A stretch of DNA of 64,000 nt from Modestobacter sp. DSM 44400 (GTDB lineage: Bacteria > Actinomycetota > Actinomycetes > Mycobacteriales > Geodermatophilaceae): assembly GCF_900107175.1 (NCBI RefSeq), contig NZ_FNOZ01000005.1, positions 62,001-126,000 on the forward strand, given 5' to 3'. The position numbers were made by a program, and so were the translations under genes. The notes beneath the pieces were generated by a model. The model searched no databases. It was not told where the DNA came from and was given only the letters and a program-made list of their open reading frames with translations. Position 1 is the stretch's first letter; the number at the start of each line of letters is the position of its first letter. Positions 24,410 to 33,662 of this stretch are shown here, one piece after another.

Positions 24410-25828
24410 ATGACGACATCAGGAGGCACCGTGAGCAGCGGCCAGACCCCCGGACGACGACCCCGGGTGGTCATCATCGGCTCCGGCTTCGGCGGGCTGT
24501 TCGCCGCGCAGCGGCTGCGCAAGGCCCCCGTCGACCTGACTCTGGTCGCCAAGACCACCCACCACCTCTTCCAGCCGCTGCTCTACCAGGTGGCCACCGG
24601 CATCCTGTCCCCCGGCGAGATCGCGCCGGCCACCCGGGAGATCCTCAGGCACCAGGAGAACACCCGCGTCGTCCTCGGTGAGGTCACCGACGTCGACCTC
24701 GACGCCCGTACCGTCACCTCCACGGTGCTCGGCCGCACCACGGTGCTCGCCTACGACGAGCTGATCGTCGCCGCCGGCGCCGGTCAGTCCTACTTCGGCA
24801 ACGACCACTTCGCCGAGTACGCGCCCGGCATGAAGAGCATCGACGACGCCCTCGAGCTGCGCGGCCGCATCTTCGGCGCCTTCGAGCTTGCCGAGCTCGC
24901 CACCGACCCGGCCGAGATCGACCGGCTGCTGACCTTCATCGTCGTCGGCGCGGGCCCCACCGGCGTGGAGATGGCCGGCCAGATTGCCGAGCTGGCCCGC
25001 CGCACGCTGCACCGCGACTTCACGACCATCGACCCGAGCTCGGCCCGGGTCATCCTCCTCGACGCCGCCCCGCAGGTGCTGCCGCCGTTCGGCCCGCTCG
25101 GGCAGAAGGCGCACAAGCGGCTCAACGAGATCGGCATCGAGGTCCAGCTGGGCGCAATGGTGACCGACGTCGACGCCGACGGCATCGTGGTCAAGGACGG
25201 CGACGGTCACCAGCGCCGGATCCACGCAGCCACCAAGATCTGGGCCGCCGGCGTGCAGGCCAGCCCGCTCGGTGCGCAGCTGGGCGAGCAGTCCGGTGCC
25301 GCCGTCGACCGCGCCGGGCGCATCTCGGTGTTGTCCGATCTCACACTGCCGGGCCACCCCGAGGTGCACGTCGTCGGCGACATGATCAGCCTCGACCGGC
25401 TGCCCGGCGTCGCCCAGGTCGCCATCCAGGGCGGCCGCTTCGCTGCTGACGCGATCACGGCCCGGACCGCCGGCCGCCCGACAGCGCCAGAGTTCCACTA
25501 CCACGACAAGGGCAGCATGGCGACGATTTCCCGGTTCTCCGCGGTCGCCCAGGTCGGCAAGCTCAAGTTGTCGGGCTTTCTCGCCTGGATGATGTGGCTG
25601 GTGGTCCACCTGGCCTACATCGTCGGTTTCCGCAGCCGCGTCACCACGGTGCTGCACTGGATGGTCAGCTTCCTCGGCCGCGGCCGCTCCGAGCGGGTCG
25701 CCACCCAGCAGCAGGTCTACGGCCGGCTGGCCCTGGAGGAACTCGGCCCCGACTTCGAGGTCTCCAAGGCCGGCGGCCAGCACCACCACGGCGAGCCCGT
25801 CGACGTCACCGGACGCCAGTCCGCCTGA
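24410..25828 (+). CDS. type II NADH:quinone oxidoreductase (NDH-2 family)
   Basis: A 472-residue single-subunit flavoprotein. FAD-binding GSGFGGLFAAQRL (~22), the quinone/FAD contact HHLFQPLLYQVATGIL, the NAD-binding fold VVGAGPTGVEMAGQIAEL (~180) and the C-terminal FAD site HVVGDMIS then PGVAQVAIQGG match NDH-2. A hydrophobic stretch (LSGFLAWMMWLVVHLAYIVG, ~395) is the usual membrane-docking helix. It passes electrons from NADH to menaquinone without pumping protons. A GTG seven codons in, with AGGAGG just before it, is an alternative start; an ATG at 24392 lies in frame too. Confidence 0.92.
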   Translation: MTTSGGTVSSGQTPGRRPRVVIIGSGFGGLFAAQRLRKAPVDLTLVAKTTHHLFQPLLYQVATGILSPGEIAPATREILRHQENTRVVLGEVTDVDLDARTVTSTVLGRTTVLAYDELIVAAGAGQSYFGNDHFAEYAPGMKSIDDALELRGRIFGAFELAELATDPAEIDRLLTFIVVGAGPTGVEMAGQIAELARRTLHRDFTTIDPSSARVILLDAAPQVLPPFGPLGQKAHKRLNEIGIEVQLGAMVTDVDADGIVVKDGDGHQRRIHAATKIWAAGVQASPLGAQLGEQSGAAVDRAGRISVLSDLTLPGHPEVHVVGDMISLDRLPGVAQVAIQGGRFAADAITARTAGRPTAPEFHYHDKGSMATISRFSAVAQVGKLKLSGFLAWMMWLVVHLAYIVGFRSRVTTVLHWMVSFLGRGRSERVATQQQVYGRLALEELGPDFEVSKAGGQHHHGEPVDVTGRQSA

Positions 25829-25960
25829 CCACGGCAGGGACGAGTTCGTGACTGCCTGACCGCCCTGGCGCAGCGCGCGGACCCCGCGCTGCACCGCGAC
25901 AAGCGGCAGCGTCGGTCGGCGGGCTCCGGACCGGGCGTCGCCCCGCCCGGCTGCCCCCGG

Positions 25961-26920
25961 TCAGCCGTCGGCCGCCCGCAGCTGTTCGAACCGCGCCTGC
26001 GAGCGGTCCCGGATCGAGGCGGCGGTCTCGGCCCGGCGGGCCGCGGCGTCGCGGCGCCGCTCGGCCTCGGTGACGTCGGTGGCCGCCCTGCGCTCTTTCT
26101 GCTCCGTACACCGCAGCTCGTCGGTGAGCTCGGCCACCCGGGCCTGCAGCTCCTCGGCGCGGGCCCGGTGTTTCTCGACCCGTTGCCCGGCCGCCTCGGC
26201 CGCAGCCGCGGCGTCCCGCGCCACGGCGGCGGACTCCTCGACGTCCTGCTCGGCCTGGGCCAGTTCCCGGCAGCGCTGCTCCTCGGCGTCCCGTCGGCGC
26301 TGCTCCTCCGCCGCCCGCTCGCGGGCCGCCGCGTTCTCCCCTGCCTTCGCGTCCCTGCCCGACTTCGGGGCCTTGCCTGGCTTCGCAGCCGGCGCCGGTG
26401 TCCGCTTCGCAACCCCCACCGGGGTGGCCGCCGCTCCGCCGAGGTCCACCGGCCCGAGGCCGGTGTAGCTGAGCGCGGCGGTCAACTGCCCGCCCAGCAG
26501 CGCCTCCCCCGCAACGGAATCGGCGACCGCGGCGCGCAGCGTGCCCTCGACCTGCTCGGCGATGGCGCTGCTCACGTCGTGCCCCTGCCGGTGGGCGAGC
26601 GCCCGGGCCTGCCGGGTGAGCGCGGCAATGACCTGTGCGCGCTGCCTGCCCAGCTCCTTCAGCTGCTCGCCTGACAGCGAGAGCTGGGCCCCGCGCATCG
26701 CCCCGCCCAGCTCGACCAGCTGGACGATCTCCTTCCGCTGGGCGCGGACCAGCAGGTTGCACACCCAGGCGGCCGTGGAGGGCTTCGGCAGCGCGCCGAT
26801 GCCCGCGGCGAGCGCTTTCTCCCCGACCGTCCTCGCCCGGTCCTGCGCCACGGTGCGGGCCGCCACGAAGTCCCCCGGCGGGACGCCGTACAGCTCGTCG
26901 GCGACGTCGGCGAGGTCCAT
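25961..26920 (-). CDS. coiled-coil protein of unknown function, actinobacterial
   Basis: A 319-residue protein. Residues 1-160 are a helical domain with conserved-looking VADELYGVPPGDFVAARTVA and LPKPSTAAWVCNLLVR, a pattern repeated in annotated hypothetical proteins across actinobacteria. A Pro/Ala/Lys linker (~175-200) leads into a long charged coiled coil (~200-305, e.g. ERAAEEQRRRDAEEQRCREL). No signal peptide or membrane segment. It may act as a structural or adaptor protein. It stands alone between the NADH dehydrogenase and a decayed secreted-protein gene. Confidence 0.75.
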   Translation of the reverse strand: MDLADVADELYGVPPGDFVAARTVAQDRARTVGEKALAAGIGALPKPSTAAWVCNLLVRAQRKEIVQLVELGGAMRGAQLSLSGEQLKELGRQRAQVIAALTRQARALAHRQGHDVSSAIAEQVEGTLRAAVADSVAGEALLGGQLTAALSYTGLGPVDLGGAAATPVGVAKRTPAPAAKPGKAPKSGRDAKAGENAAARERAAEEQRRRDAEEQRCRELAQAEQDVEESAAVARDAAAAAEAAGQRVEKHRARAEELQARVAELTDELRCTEQKERRAATDVTEAERRRDAAARRAETAASIRDRSQARFEQLRAADG

Positions 26921-26946
26921 CCCCGCATCGTGCCGGAGCGGGCGCG

Positions 26947-27650
26947 TCAGCGGGTGACCGGCTGACCGTCGGCCAGCGGCACGCAGATCGCGTCCGGGTC
27001 GTCGGCGCAGGCGGTGCCGCCGGTCAGCAGGCCCACGGTGAGCGGTCGTTCCCGGCCCGAGTCGCTGCGCAGGCGCAGGTTCGAGACACGCAGCTGCAGC
27101 GTGGGGAGGACCTCGGGGCGCCCTCGGGGGTCGCCGGGGTGACCGCCTGGGCCAGGACGACGTACCCGGTGACCCGCGAGGTCCCCCGGGCGTAGAAGGT
27201 GTCGGTGGTCGGCAGCGGCGGGGGGTCCTGGCAGTAGTGCTCGTCCTTGGTCGCCGGCTCGACGAAGACGCCGAGGTCGCCGAGGTTCGCCGGCGTCGCG
27301 GGCCCAGGGGTGACGGTGAGGTGCCCGGTCAGCCCGCCGGTGGACCCGCCGGCGGCCTCGAAGGTGAACACGACCGGCACCGTCTGGGCCGAACGGCAGT
27401 CGACCCCGCAGTCGTCGGCCACCTGGGAGAACGGCGGAACGACCCCGGTCCGCACCTGATCCATGGAGACCGTCAGGTGGCCTCCTCCCCGGCCGTCGAC
27501 GGCCGGGACGTCGCCCTCCGCCAGCACGAGCGGGTACCGGACGGGCGACGCAGGAGACGTCGCACCGGCCGCCGTCATCACGACGGCAACACCCACCGCG
27601 AGGACCCGCACACCACGACCGACCCGGCCCTCGACCTGCACAGACGGCAC
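26947..27650 (-). pseudogene. secreted protein with cysteine pairs, frameshifted near C-terminus
   Basis: GTG start (VPSVQVEGR) with AAGGAG five bases upstream. A signal peptide (GVRVLAVGVAVVMTAAGATS) leads into a beta-rich domain (VPVVFTFEAAGGSTGGLTGH) with cysteines in DDCGVDCRSAQ and EHYCQDPPPL. At about 27118 the frame breaks. The correct continuation RPEVLPTLQLRVSNLRLRSD, then ACADDPDAICVPLADGQ, runs in the next frame to a stop at 26947. Repaired, it would be ~234 residues. A one-base indel in a G/C-rich run (GGGGCGCCCTCGGGGG) could be a read error. Family unknown. Confidence 0.65.
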
Positions 27651-27724
27651 GGACTCCTTCTCGGTCCTGATTGCGGGCCGAGAGCGTCCCATTCCGGGGC
27701 GTCCCGTGAGAAGAGGCGAAGGAA

Positions 27725-28537
27725 TCAGTCGCCGAGCGCGACCGGACGGTCCGCGACGTGGCTGTACTGGGACCACGAGCCGGGGTACAGCCGGCCCGGC
27801 GCGAAGCCGGCCAGCTCGAGGGCCAGGAGGTTGTGGCAGGCGGTCACGCCCGAGCCGCAGTAGGACACGACCGACGCCTCGCCGGTGACCCCGACCTCCT
27901 GGAATCGGCGCCGCAGCTCCTCGGCCGGAAGGAATCGGCCGTCCGCGTCGAGGTTCGTGCGGCAGGGCACGTTCCGGGCGCCCGGGACGTGCCCGGGGCG
28001 CGGGTCGACCGGTTCCTGCTCGCCCCGGAAGCGGTCGGCGTTGCGGGCGTCGAGCACCACGTTCGCCGGGTCGCCGGCGTCGTCGATGTCGGCCAGCCGG
28101 TCGGCCGACCAGGGGCGGGGGGTGAAGTCGGCGCGCGGCCGCGCCGGCGTCGCCTGCTCCAGCGGGCCGTCGTAGGCCGACAGGCCGCCGTCGAGCAGGG
28201 CCGCGTCGTGACCGGTCACCCGCAGCATCCAGACCAGCCGGGCGGCGATGACACCGCCGGCGTCGTCGTAGGCCACCACCGGATCGACGTCCCCGATGCC
28301 CAGTTGGGCCATGCCCTCGGCGAAAACCTCCGGCGCCGGCAGCGGGTGCCGGCCGGACTCCGGGTCGCCCTGCGCGGCGAGCCAGCGGTCCAGGTCGACG
28401 AACAGCGCGCCGGGGAGGTGCCCCGACTCGTAGGCCGCCCGGCCGGACCGGCCGTCCAGGTACCAGCGCACGTCAGCGAGGACGACGGAGTCTCCCCGCG
28501 CCTGGCACCAGGAACTGTCGACGACCGGTGGGATCAC
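27725..28537 (-). CDS. thiosulfate / 3-mercaptopyruvate sulfurtransferase
   Basis: A 270-residue tandem rhodanese. The N-terminal inactive domain contains RAAYESGHLPGALFVDLD; the C-terminal domain carries the active-site loop CGSGVTAC (Cys ~235), whose GSGVTA form is typical of mercaptopyruvate or thiosulfate transferases of this length. It moves sulfane sulfur to cyanide or thiols in the cytosol. GTG start. The gene is upstream of the broken secreted-protein gene (75 bp) and divergent from an esterase gene. Confidence 0.92.
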   Translation of the reverse strand: MIPPVVDSSWCQARGDSVVLADVRWYLDGRSGRAAYESGHLPGALFVDLDRWLAAQGDPESGRHPLPAPEVFAEGMAQLGIGDVDPVVAYDDAGGVIAARLVWMLRVTGHDAALLDGGLSAYDGPLEQATPARPRADFTPRPWSADRLADIDDAGDPANVVLDARNADRFRGEQEPVDPRPGHVPGARNVPCRTNLDADGRFLPAEELRRRFQEVGVTGEASVVSYCGSGVTACHNLLALELAGFAPGRLYPGSWSQYSHVADRPVALGD

Positions 28538-28725
28538 CGGCCGAACGTACAGCCGGCGTCCGACGCGTCCACCGGGTCACCTGCCCAGCTGCCGGGGCCA
28601 GGTCCGGGCGCCCGCCGGGTGGGGTCGCCCGGCTGATGAGCTGGAGCGCCGCCGGCCTACCGTGCGCCATGGCCCGGCGCGTACGGCGGCGGCGCGAACG
28701 CCGAACGACAGCAGAGACGGGGGAC

Positions 28726-29610
28726 ATGGCCAGCCCGCAGATGAGAGCGGTCGCGGTGTTCCTGCGGCTGACCAGCAAGCCCCGGATGGCCACCGTCGAG
28801 CGCGCGCGGAAGCGCATCGCGGCGCCCAAGGGCACGTCGGAGCCGCCCGCGGCGGTGCGCGAGCGGCACGAGGTGAGCACCCGGCAGGTCGAGGGGTTCA
28901 ACTGCCACACGGTCGCACCGCGGGGGCGCCGTGCGGAACGCGCCGCGGTCTACCTGCACGGCGGCGCGTACATCAACGAGATCGTGCCCCAGCACTGGGC
29001 GCTGGTCTCACGGCTGGCCGACGCCGGCGTCCGGGTGGAGGTGCCCATCTACGGTCTCGCCCCCCGGCACACGCACCGGGAGGCGTATCCGTTCGTGACC
29101 GCCGTCTACTGGCAGCTGCTGGCCGCCGTGGGCGCCTCTGTGGTGGCCCTCGTCGGGGACTCCGCCGGCGGTGGCCTGGCGCTGGGCGTGGCCCAGACCC
29201 TGGGCGCGGCCGGCCTGCCGCAGCCGCGGCGACTGGTCCTGCTGTCCCCCTGGCTGGACCTGACCCTGCGCAACCCCGGCCTTCCCGCCGTCGAGGCCCG
29301 CGACCCCTGGCTGAGCAGCGCCGGTTTGATCGAGGCGGGGACGGCGTGGGCCCGCGGGAACGACCCGACCGACCCACGGCTCAGCCCGTTGAACGGACCA
29401 CTCGCCGGCATCGCCCCGATGGACGTGTACGTCGGCACCCGTGAGCTCTGCCTCCCCGACGTCCTCCGCCTGCAGGATCGGGCCGCGGCCGCCGGCGCCC
29501 ACCTGGAAGTGACGGTCTGCGACGGCGCCGTCCACGTCTACCCGCTCACCCCCACACCCGAGGGCCGGGCGGCCGCCAGGACCATCGTCGAGACGGTGTC
29601 CCGGGGCTGA
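28726..29610 (+). CDS. HSL-type alpha/beta hydrolase (esterase)
   Basis: A 294-residue esterase from the ATG of MASPQMRAV; open codons further upstream have no start signal. Motifs: oxyanion HGGAY (~70), GDSAGGGLALG (nucleophile Ser ~145), an Asp in VGTRELCLPDVL (~248) and the expected His in GAVHVYPL (~274). The arrangement and the WLDLT loop mark the hormone-sensitive-lipase group with a small cap. It is 31 bp from the convergent cupin remnant. Substrate unknown, probably short-chain acyl esters. Confidence 0.85.
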   Translation: MASPQMRAVAVFLRLTSKPRMATVERARKRIAAPKGTSEPPAAVRERHEVSTRQVEGFNCHTVAPRGRRAERAAVYLHGGAYINEIVPQHWALVSRLADAGVRVEVPIYGLAPRHTHREAYPFVTAVYWQLLAAVGASVVALVGDSAGGGLALGVAQTLGAAGLPQPRRLVLLSPWLDLTLRNPGLPAVEARDPWLSSAGLIEAGTAWARGNDPTDPRLSPLNGPLAGIAPMDVYVGTRELCLPDVLRLQDRAAAAGAHLEVTVCDGAVHVYPLTPTPEGRAAARTIVETVSRG

Positions 29611-29641
29611 GCCGGCCGGGGACGTCCGGTCCCGGTGCGGG

Positions 29642-30050
29642 TCAGACCGGCTGTTGGCCGTACTCGTCGTCGGTGACGAGGTTGCCCCAGGTGGTCTCGC
29701 TGCCGTCGGGGTCGCCGTCCCAGATCGCGGTGTGGACCATGAACTGGTCGGGCGCGGCACCGTGCCAGTGCCACTTGCCCGGCGGCGTCCAGATCACATC
29801 GCCGGGGCGGATCACGACGACGTCGCCGCCGCGCGACTGGACCAACTCGATCCCGTCGGTGACGTGCAAGGTCCGCCCGTAGGCGTGCGTGTGCCACGCG
29901 GTCCGCGCGCACGGGCGAAGCGGACGGTGTTGACGCGGAGCCGGGAGGGCGCTTCGCCCTTGGTGATCACGTTGAAGTGGCCGGTGAACCATTGCTCCGG
30001 GCCCTTGACCGTCGACTGCTTGGGCGGGATCTCCCCTGTCTTGTCTCCTT
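29642..30050 (-). pseudogene. cupin-domain protein (carboxymuconolactone-associated type), start lost and frameshifted
   Basis: The metal-binding cupin core TAWHTHAYGRTLHVTDG and PGDVIWTPPGKWHWHGA is intact (His in THAYG, WHWHG). The upstream half reads EIPPKQSTVKGPEQWFTG and VITKGEAPSRLRVNTVRFA in another frame; at ~29905 one or two bases are missing before ARTAWHT. A good RBS (AAGGAGAC) exists but no start codon follows at the right distance. Intact relatives of ~130 residues sit with alcohol dehydrogenase-like genes, as the adjacent ADH remnant shows. Confidence 0.8.
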
Positions 30051-30069
30051 GTTCTGGCCTACATGGCCG

Positions 30070-30410
30070 TCAGGGCTGGACGAGGACCTTCAGGCCTCAC
30101 GGGTGTCCATGGCGCGGTAGGCGTCGAGGGCGCCGTCGAGGTCGACGGTGCGGTCGAACACCTTGCTCGGCTCGATGCGGCGCTCCAGGACGTCGGGCAG
30201 GGGCTCCTCGATGTAGGCGCGGACCGGGGCCGGCCCACCGGTGAGGGTGATGTTGCCGCCGAACGGGCTGCCGAACCCGATCGGCGTCTCCTCGTACCGG
30301 GGAACGCCGACCCGGCTGATCACATCGCCGGGGCGCACGACGCCGTAGGCCACCTCGCAGGCGGGCAGGTGACCGACGCACTCCAGTACCGCGTGCGTGC
30401 CCTGACCCAC
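30070..30410 (-). pseudogene. zinc-type alcohol dehydrogenase, 3' third only
   Basis: About 106 codons match the C-terminal third of medium-chain zinc alcohol dehydrogenases: THAVLECVG, AYGVVRPGDVISRVGVP, ITLTGGPAPVRAYIEE, then FDRTVDLDGALDAYRAMD. The catalytic-zinc and cofactor-binding halves are absent. The end is also damaged: after REA a stop occurs where one extra C would restore the usual LKVLVQP to a stop at 30070. Non-functional. Confidence 0.8.
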
Positions 30411-30414
30411 ACCG

Positions 30415-30527
30415 CAGAGTCGGCCTCTCCGTCAGCTGATGCGCTGCGCGTTTTCGCCAGCTGGGCGGCCACCGTCGAGGGCGCAGCCGTCCTCCCCGAC
30501 GGGACGACCGAGCCCCGCCAGGCCTGA
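30415..30527 (+). pseudogene. 3' fragment of an unidentified gene
   Basis: About 32 codons reading SADALRVFASWAATVEGAAV and then LPDGTTEPRQA end in TGA with protein-like composition and no start. It abuts the truncated 5' side of the oppositely oriented ADH remnant, repeating the head-to-head scar seen near 2.84 kb. Identity unknown. Confidence 0.3.
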
Positions 30528-30558
30528 GCGCGCCGACCGCCTGACGTGGGGACGACAA

Positions 30559-30588
30559 AGCCCCGCACGGAGGCGTCCGTGCGGGGCT
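30559..30588 (-). terminator. intrinsic terminator of nrdJ
   Basis: Perfect 13-bp stem (AGCCCCGCACGGA with its complement), 4-nt loop, about 45 bp after the nrdJ stop, followed on the transcribed strand by CTTTGTC. Confidence 0.8.
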
Positions 30589-30633
30589 CAGTCGCGCTCA
30601 GCCGGTGCTCACCGGCGCCACGTTCGGGCTACC

Positions 30634-33519
30634 TCAGCTGCAGCCGCTGGTCGAGCCGCAGCCCTCGCAGACGTAGCAGCTGCCGGCCGGGCGCATCTTC
30701 GTGCCGCAGGTCATGCACAGCGGCGCGTCGGTGGCGGTCCCGGTGACCAGCTCGAGCAGCTCGGCCGAGGAGTGGGCCTCCTTGACCGACTTCGGGCCGG
30801 CCGGGGTGACCTTCTCCTCCACCTTGGCGATCTCGATCGGTGCCGAGCCGCGCAGCTGCTCCAGGTCGACGTCGTCCTCCTCGACCGCGGGGGTCGAGGC
30901 CGAGGTGCCGTAGGACCCGGCCACCTGGGCGGCCCGCTCTTCGGCGGTGAAGATGCCGAGGTTGGCCCGCTTGTCGACGGACAGGTGGTCGAGCGCCAGC
31001 CGCCGGAAGATGTAGTCCATGACCGACTGGGCGATCCGGATGTCCGGGTCGTCGGTCATGCCGGCCGGCTCGAAGCGCATGTTGGTGAACTTCTGGATGT
31101 AGGTCTCCAGCGGCACACCGTGCTGCAGCGCGAGCGAGATGCCGATCGAGAAGGCGTCCATCACACCGGCCAGCGTTGAGCCCTGCTTGCCCAGCTTGAG
31201 AAACACCTCGCCGAGGCTGCCGTCCTCGTACATCCCGGCGGTCATGTAGCCCTCGGCGCCGGCGACGCTGAAGGACGTGGTGACGCTGGTGCGCTTCTTG
31301 GGCAGCCGCTTGCGCACCGGGTGCGAGAGCGAGGCGGCCGGGGTGGCCACCGATGCCTCCGCCGCGGCCTTGGTGCCGTCGTTCTTGCCCTTGCCACCGG
31401 ACAGCGGCTGGCCGACCTTGCAGTTGTCGCGGTAGATCGCCAGCGCCTTGAGGCCGAGCTTCCAGCCCTGGAAGTAGATGTGCTCGACGTCCTCGATGGT
31501 CGCCGACTCCGGCATGTTGACCGTCTTGCTGATGGCACCGGAGATGAACGGCTGGACCGCGGCCATCATTCGGACGTGGCCCATCGGGGAGATGGCCCGC
31601 TCCCCCATCGCGCAGTCGAAGACCTCGTAGTGCTCCGGGCGCAGGCTCGGGGCGTCGACGACGTGGCCGTGCTCGGCGATGAACTCGACGATCGCCTCGA
31701 CCTGCTCGTCCTGGTAGCCCAGGCTCTTCAGTGCCCGCGGCACCGTCTGGTTGACGATCTGCATGGAGCCGCCGCCGACCAGCTTCTTGAACTTGACCAG
31801 CGAGAAGTCCGGCTCGATGCCGGTCGTGTCGCAGTCCATCATGAAGCCGATGGTGCCGGTGGGGGCCAGTACGGAGGCCTGCGCGTTGCGCCAGCCGTTC
31901 TCCGCGCCGATGGCCAGGCACTCCTGCCACTGGCCGGTCGCGGCCTTCAGCACGTCTGCGTCGTCGGCGCCGACCGGACGGATGGCGTCGTTGGCCGCGG
32001 CGTGCTTGCGCATCACCCGGGCGTGCGCGTCGGCGTTGCGGGCGAAGCCGTCGTAGGCGCCGACGATGCCGGCCAGCTCAGCGGAGCGACGGTAGGCGGT
32101 CCCGGTCATCAGCGAGGTGATCGCCGCGGCCAGCGTCTGGCCACCGCGCGAGTCGTAGGCGTGGCCGGTGGCCATCAGCAGGGCGCCGAGGTTGGCGTAG
32201 CCGATGCCCAGCTGCCGGTAGGCGCGGGTGGTCTCCCCGATGGGCTCGGTCGGGAAGTCGGCGAAGCAGATGGAGATGTCCATCGCGGTGATGACCAGCT
32301 CGACGGCCTTGACGAAGGTCTTGGCGTCGAACGTGCCGTCGTCCTTGAGGAACTTCATCAGGTTCAACGAGGCGAGGTTGCACGAGCTGTTGTCCAGACT
32401 CATGTACTCCGAGCAGGGGTTCGAGGCGTTGATCCGCCCCGTCTCGGGGTTGGTGTGCCAGTCGTTGATGATGTCGTCGTACTGGATGCCCGGGTCGGCG
32501 CACTCCCACGCCGCCAGGGTGACCTTGCGGAACAGTGCCTTGGCGTCGACGGTGTCGATCACCGAGCCGTCGGAGCGGGCACGCAGGCCGAACTCGGTGC
32601 CGTCCTCCACCGCGCGCATAAACTCCTCGTTGACGCGGACGGAGTTGTTGGCGTTCTGGTACTGGACGCTGGTGATGTCCTTGCCGCCGAGGTCCATGTC
32701 GTACCCGGCGTCCCGCAGCGCGCGAATCTTGTTCTCCTCGCGCGCCTTGGTCTCGATGAACTCCTCGACGTCGGGGTGGTCGATGTCCAGCACGACCATC
32801 TTCGCCGCGCGGCGGGTGGCGCCACCGGACTTGATGGTGCCGGCGGAGGCGTCGGCGCCGCGCATGAAGGAGACCGGGCCCGAGGCGGTGCCACCGGAGG
32901 ACAGCAACTCCTTGGAGGAGCGGATCCGGGAGAGGTTGAGCCCGGCGCCGGAGCCGCCCTTGAAGATCAGGCCCTCTTCCCGGTACCAGTTCAGGATCGA
33001 GTCCATCGTGTCGTCGACGGCCAGGATGAAGCAGGCGCTGACCTGCTGCGGCGAGGCGGTGCCGACGTTGAACCAGACAGGCGAGTTGAAGCTGAACACC
33101 TGGTGCAGCAGCATCCAGGTCAGCTCGTGCTCGAAGATCTCGGCGTCGCCCTCGGTGGCGAAGTAGTCGTACTCGCGACCGGCCGCGCCATAGGTGAGCA
33201 CAACGCGGTCGATCAGCTGGCGCAGGCTGGTCTCCCGCTGCGCCGAGCCGACCGCCCCACGGAAGTACTTCGTGGTGACGATGTTGGTGGCGTTGAGACT
33301 CCACCCGGCCGGGAACTCGACCCCGCGCTGCTCGAAGTTGATGGAGCCGTCCCGCCAGTTGGTCAGAACGACGTCCCGACGCTCCCAGGTCACCTCGTCA
33401 TAGGGGTGCACACCAGGGGTCGTGTAGACGCGCTTGACCTTCAGCGCCTTGCCGCGGTTGGGCGACTTGCCGCCGCTGCTACGGCGGTTGGTCGAGAGGC
33501 GGTCGGTGGTCTCGGTCAT
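30634..33519 (-). CDS. nrdJ: class II (adenosylcobalamin-dependent) ribonucleotide reductase
   Basis: A 961-residue vitamin B12-dependent ribonucleoside-diphosphate reductase that makes dNTP precursors with or without oxygen. Landmarks: QVSACFILAVDDTMDSIL with the N-terminal redox Cys, the substrate site NPCSEYMSLDNSSCNLASLN with the thiyl Cys, PTGTIGFMMDCDTTGIEPDF, and a C-terminal zinc-ribbon/reducing tail CMTCGTKMRPAGSCYVCEGCG. Length and tail fit the actinobacterial NrdJ. It lies 143 bp downstream of nrdR, on the same strand and probably in the same transcript, as in Streptomyces nrdRJ. No cobalamin riboswitch is visible. Terminator at 30559-30588. Confidence 0.97.
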   Translation of the reverse strand: MTETTDRLSTNRRSSGGKSPNRGKALKVKRVYTTPGVHPYDEVTWERRDVVLTNWRDGSINFEQRGVEFPAGWSLNATNIVTTKYFRGAVGSAQRETSLRQLIDRVVLTYGAAGREYDYFATEGDAEIFEHELTWMLLHQVFSFNSPVWFNVGTASPQQVSACFILAVDDTMDSILNWYREEGLIFKGGSGAGLNLSRIRSSKELLSSGGTASGPVSFMRGADASAGTIKSGGATRRAAKMVVLDIDHPDVEEFIETKAREENKIRALRDAGYDMDLGGKDITSVQYQNANNSVRVNEEFMRAVEDGTEFGLRARSDGSVIDTVDAKALFRKVTLAAWECADPGIQYDDIINDWHTNPETGRINASNPCSEYMSLDNSSCNLASLNLMKFLKDDGTFDAKTFVKAVELVITAMDISICFADFPTEPIGETTRAYRQLGIGYANLGALLMATGHAYDSRGGQTLAAAITSLMTGTAYRRSAELAGIVGAYDGFARNADAHARVMRKHAAANDAIRPVGADDADVLKAATGQWQECLAIGAENGWRNAQASVLAPTGTIGFMMDCDTTGIEPDFSLVKFKKLVGGGSMQIVNQTVPRALKSLGYQDEQVEAIVEFIAEHGHVVDAPSLRPEHYEVFDCAMGERAISPMGHVRMMAAVQPFISGAISKTVNMPESATIEDVEHIYFQGWKLGLKALAIYRDNCKVGQPLSGGKGKNDGTKAAAEASVATPAASLSHPVRKRLPKKRTSVTTSFSVAGAEGYMTAGMYEDGSLGEVFLKLGKQGSTLAGVMDAFSIGISLALQHGVPLETYIQKFTNMRFEPAGMTDDPDIRIAQSVMDYIFRRLALDHLSVDKRANLGIFTAEERAAQVAGSYGTSASTPAVEEDDVDLEQLRGSAPIEIAKVEEKVTPAGPKSVKEAHSSAELLELVTGTATDAPLCMTCGTKMRPAGSCYVCEGCGSTSGCS

Positions 33520-33662
33520 CGTGCGGGGCTCCCCTGTAGTAGCTCTGCGACAGGACCGGCGGCTGGGAAGTCGGCGGGCGCCGAAGCCGGGGCGGTTCCT
33601 GGTGGTGCGGGTCGTGCGGGAACAGGCCCACCGCCATCTCTAGCAGTGGGGTCTGACGGTTC

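Noticed and set aside
33480-33639. A ~52-codon minus-strand ORF overlapping the nrdJ start (MAVGLFPHDPHHQEPP)
   Set aside because: No RBS, runs into the nrdJ coding region in another frame and has Pro/Arg-rich shadow composition.
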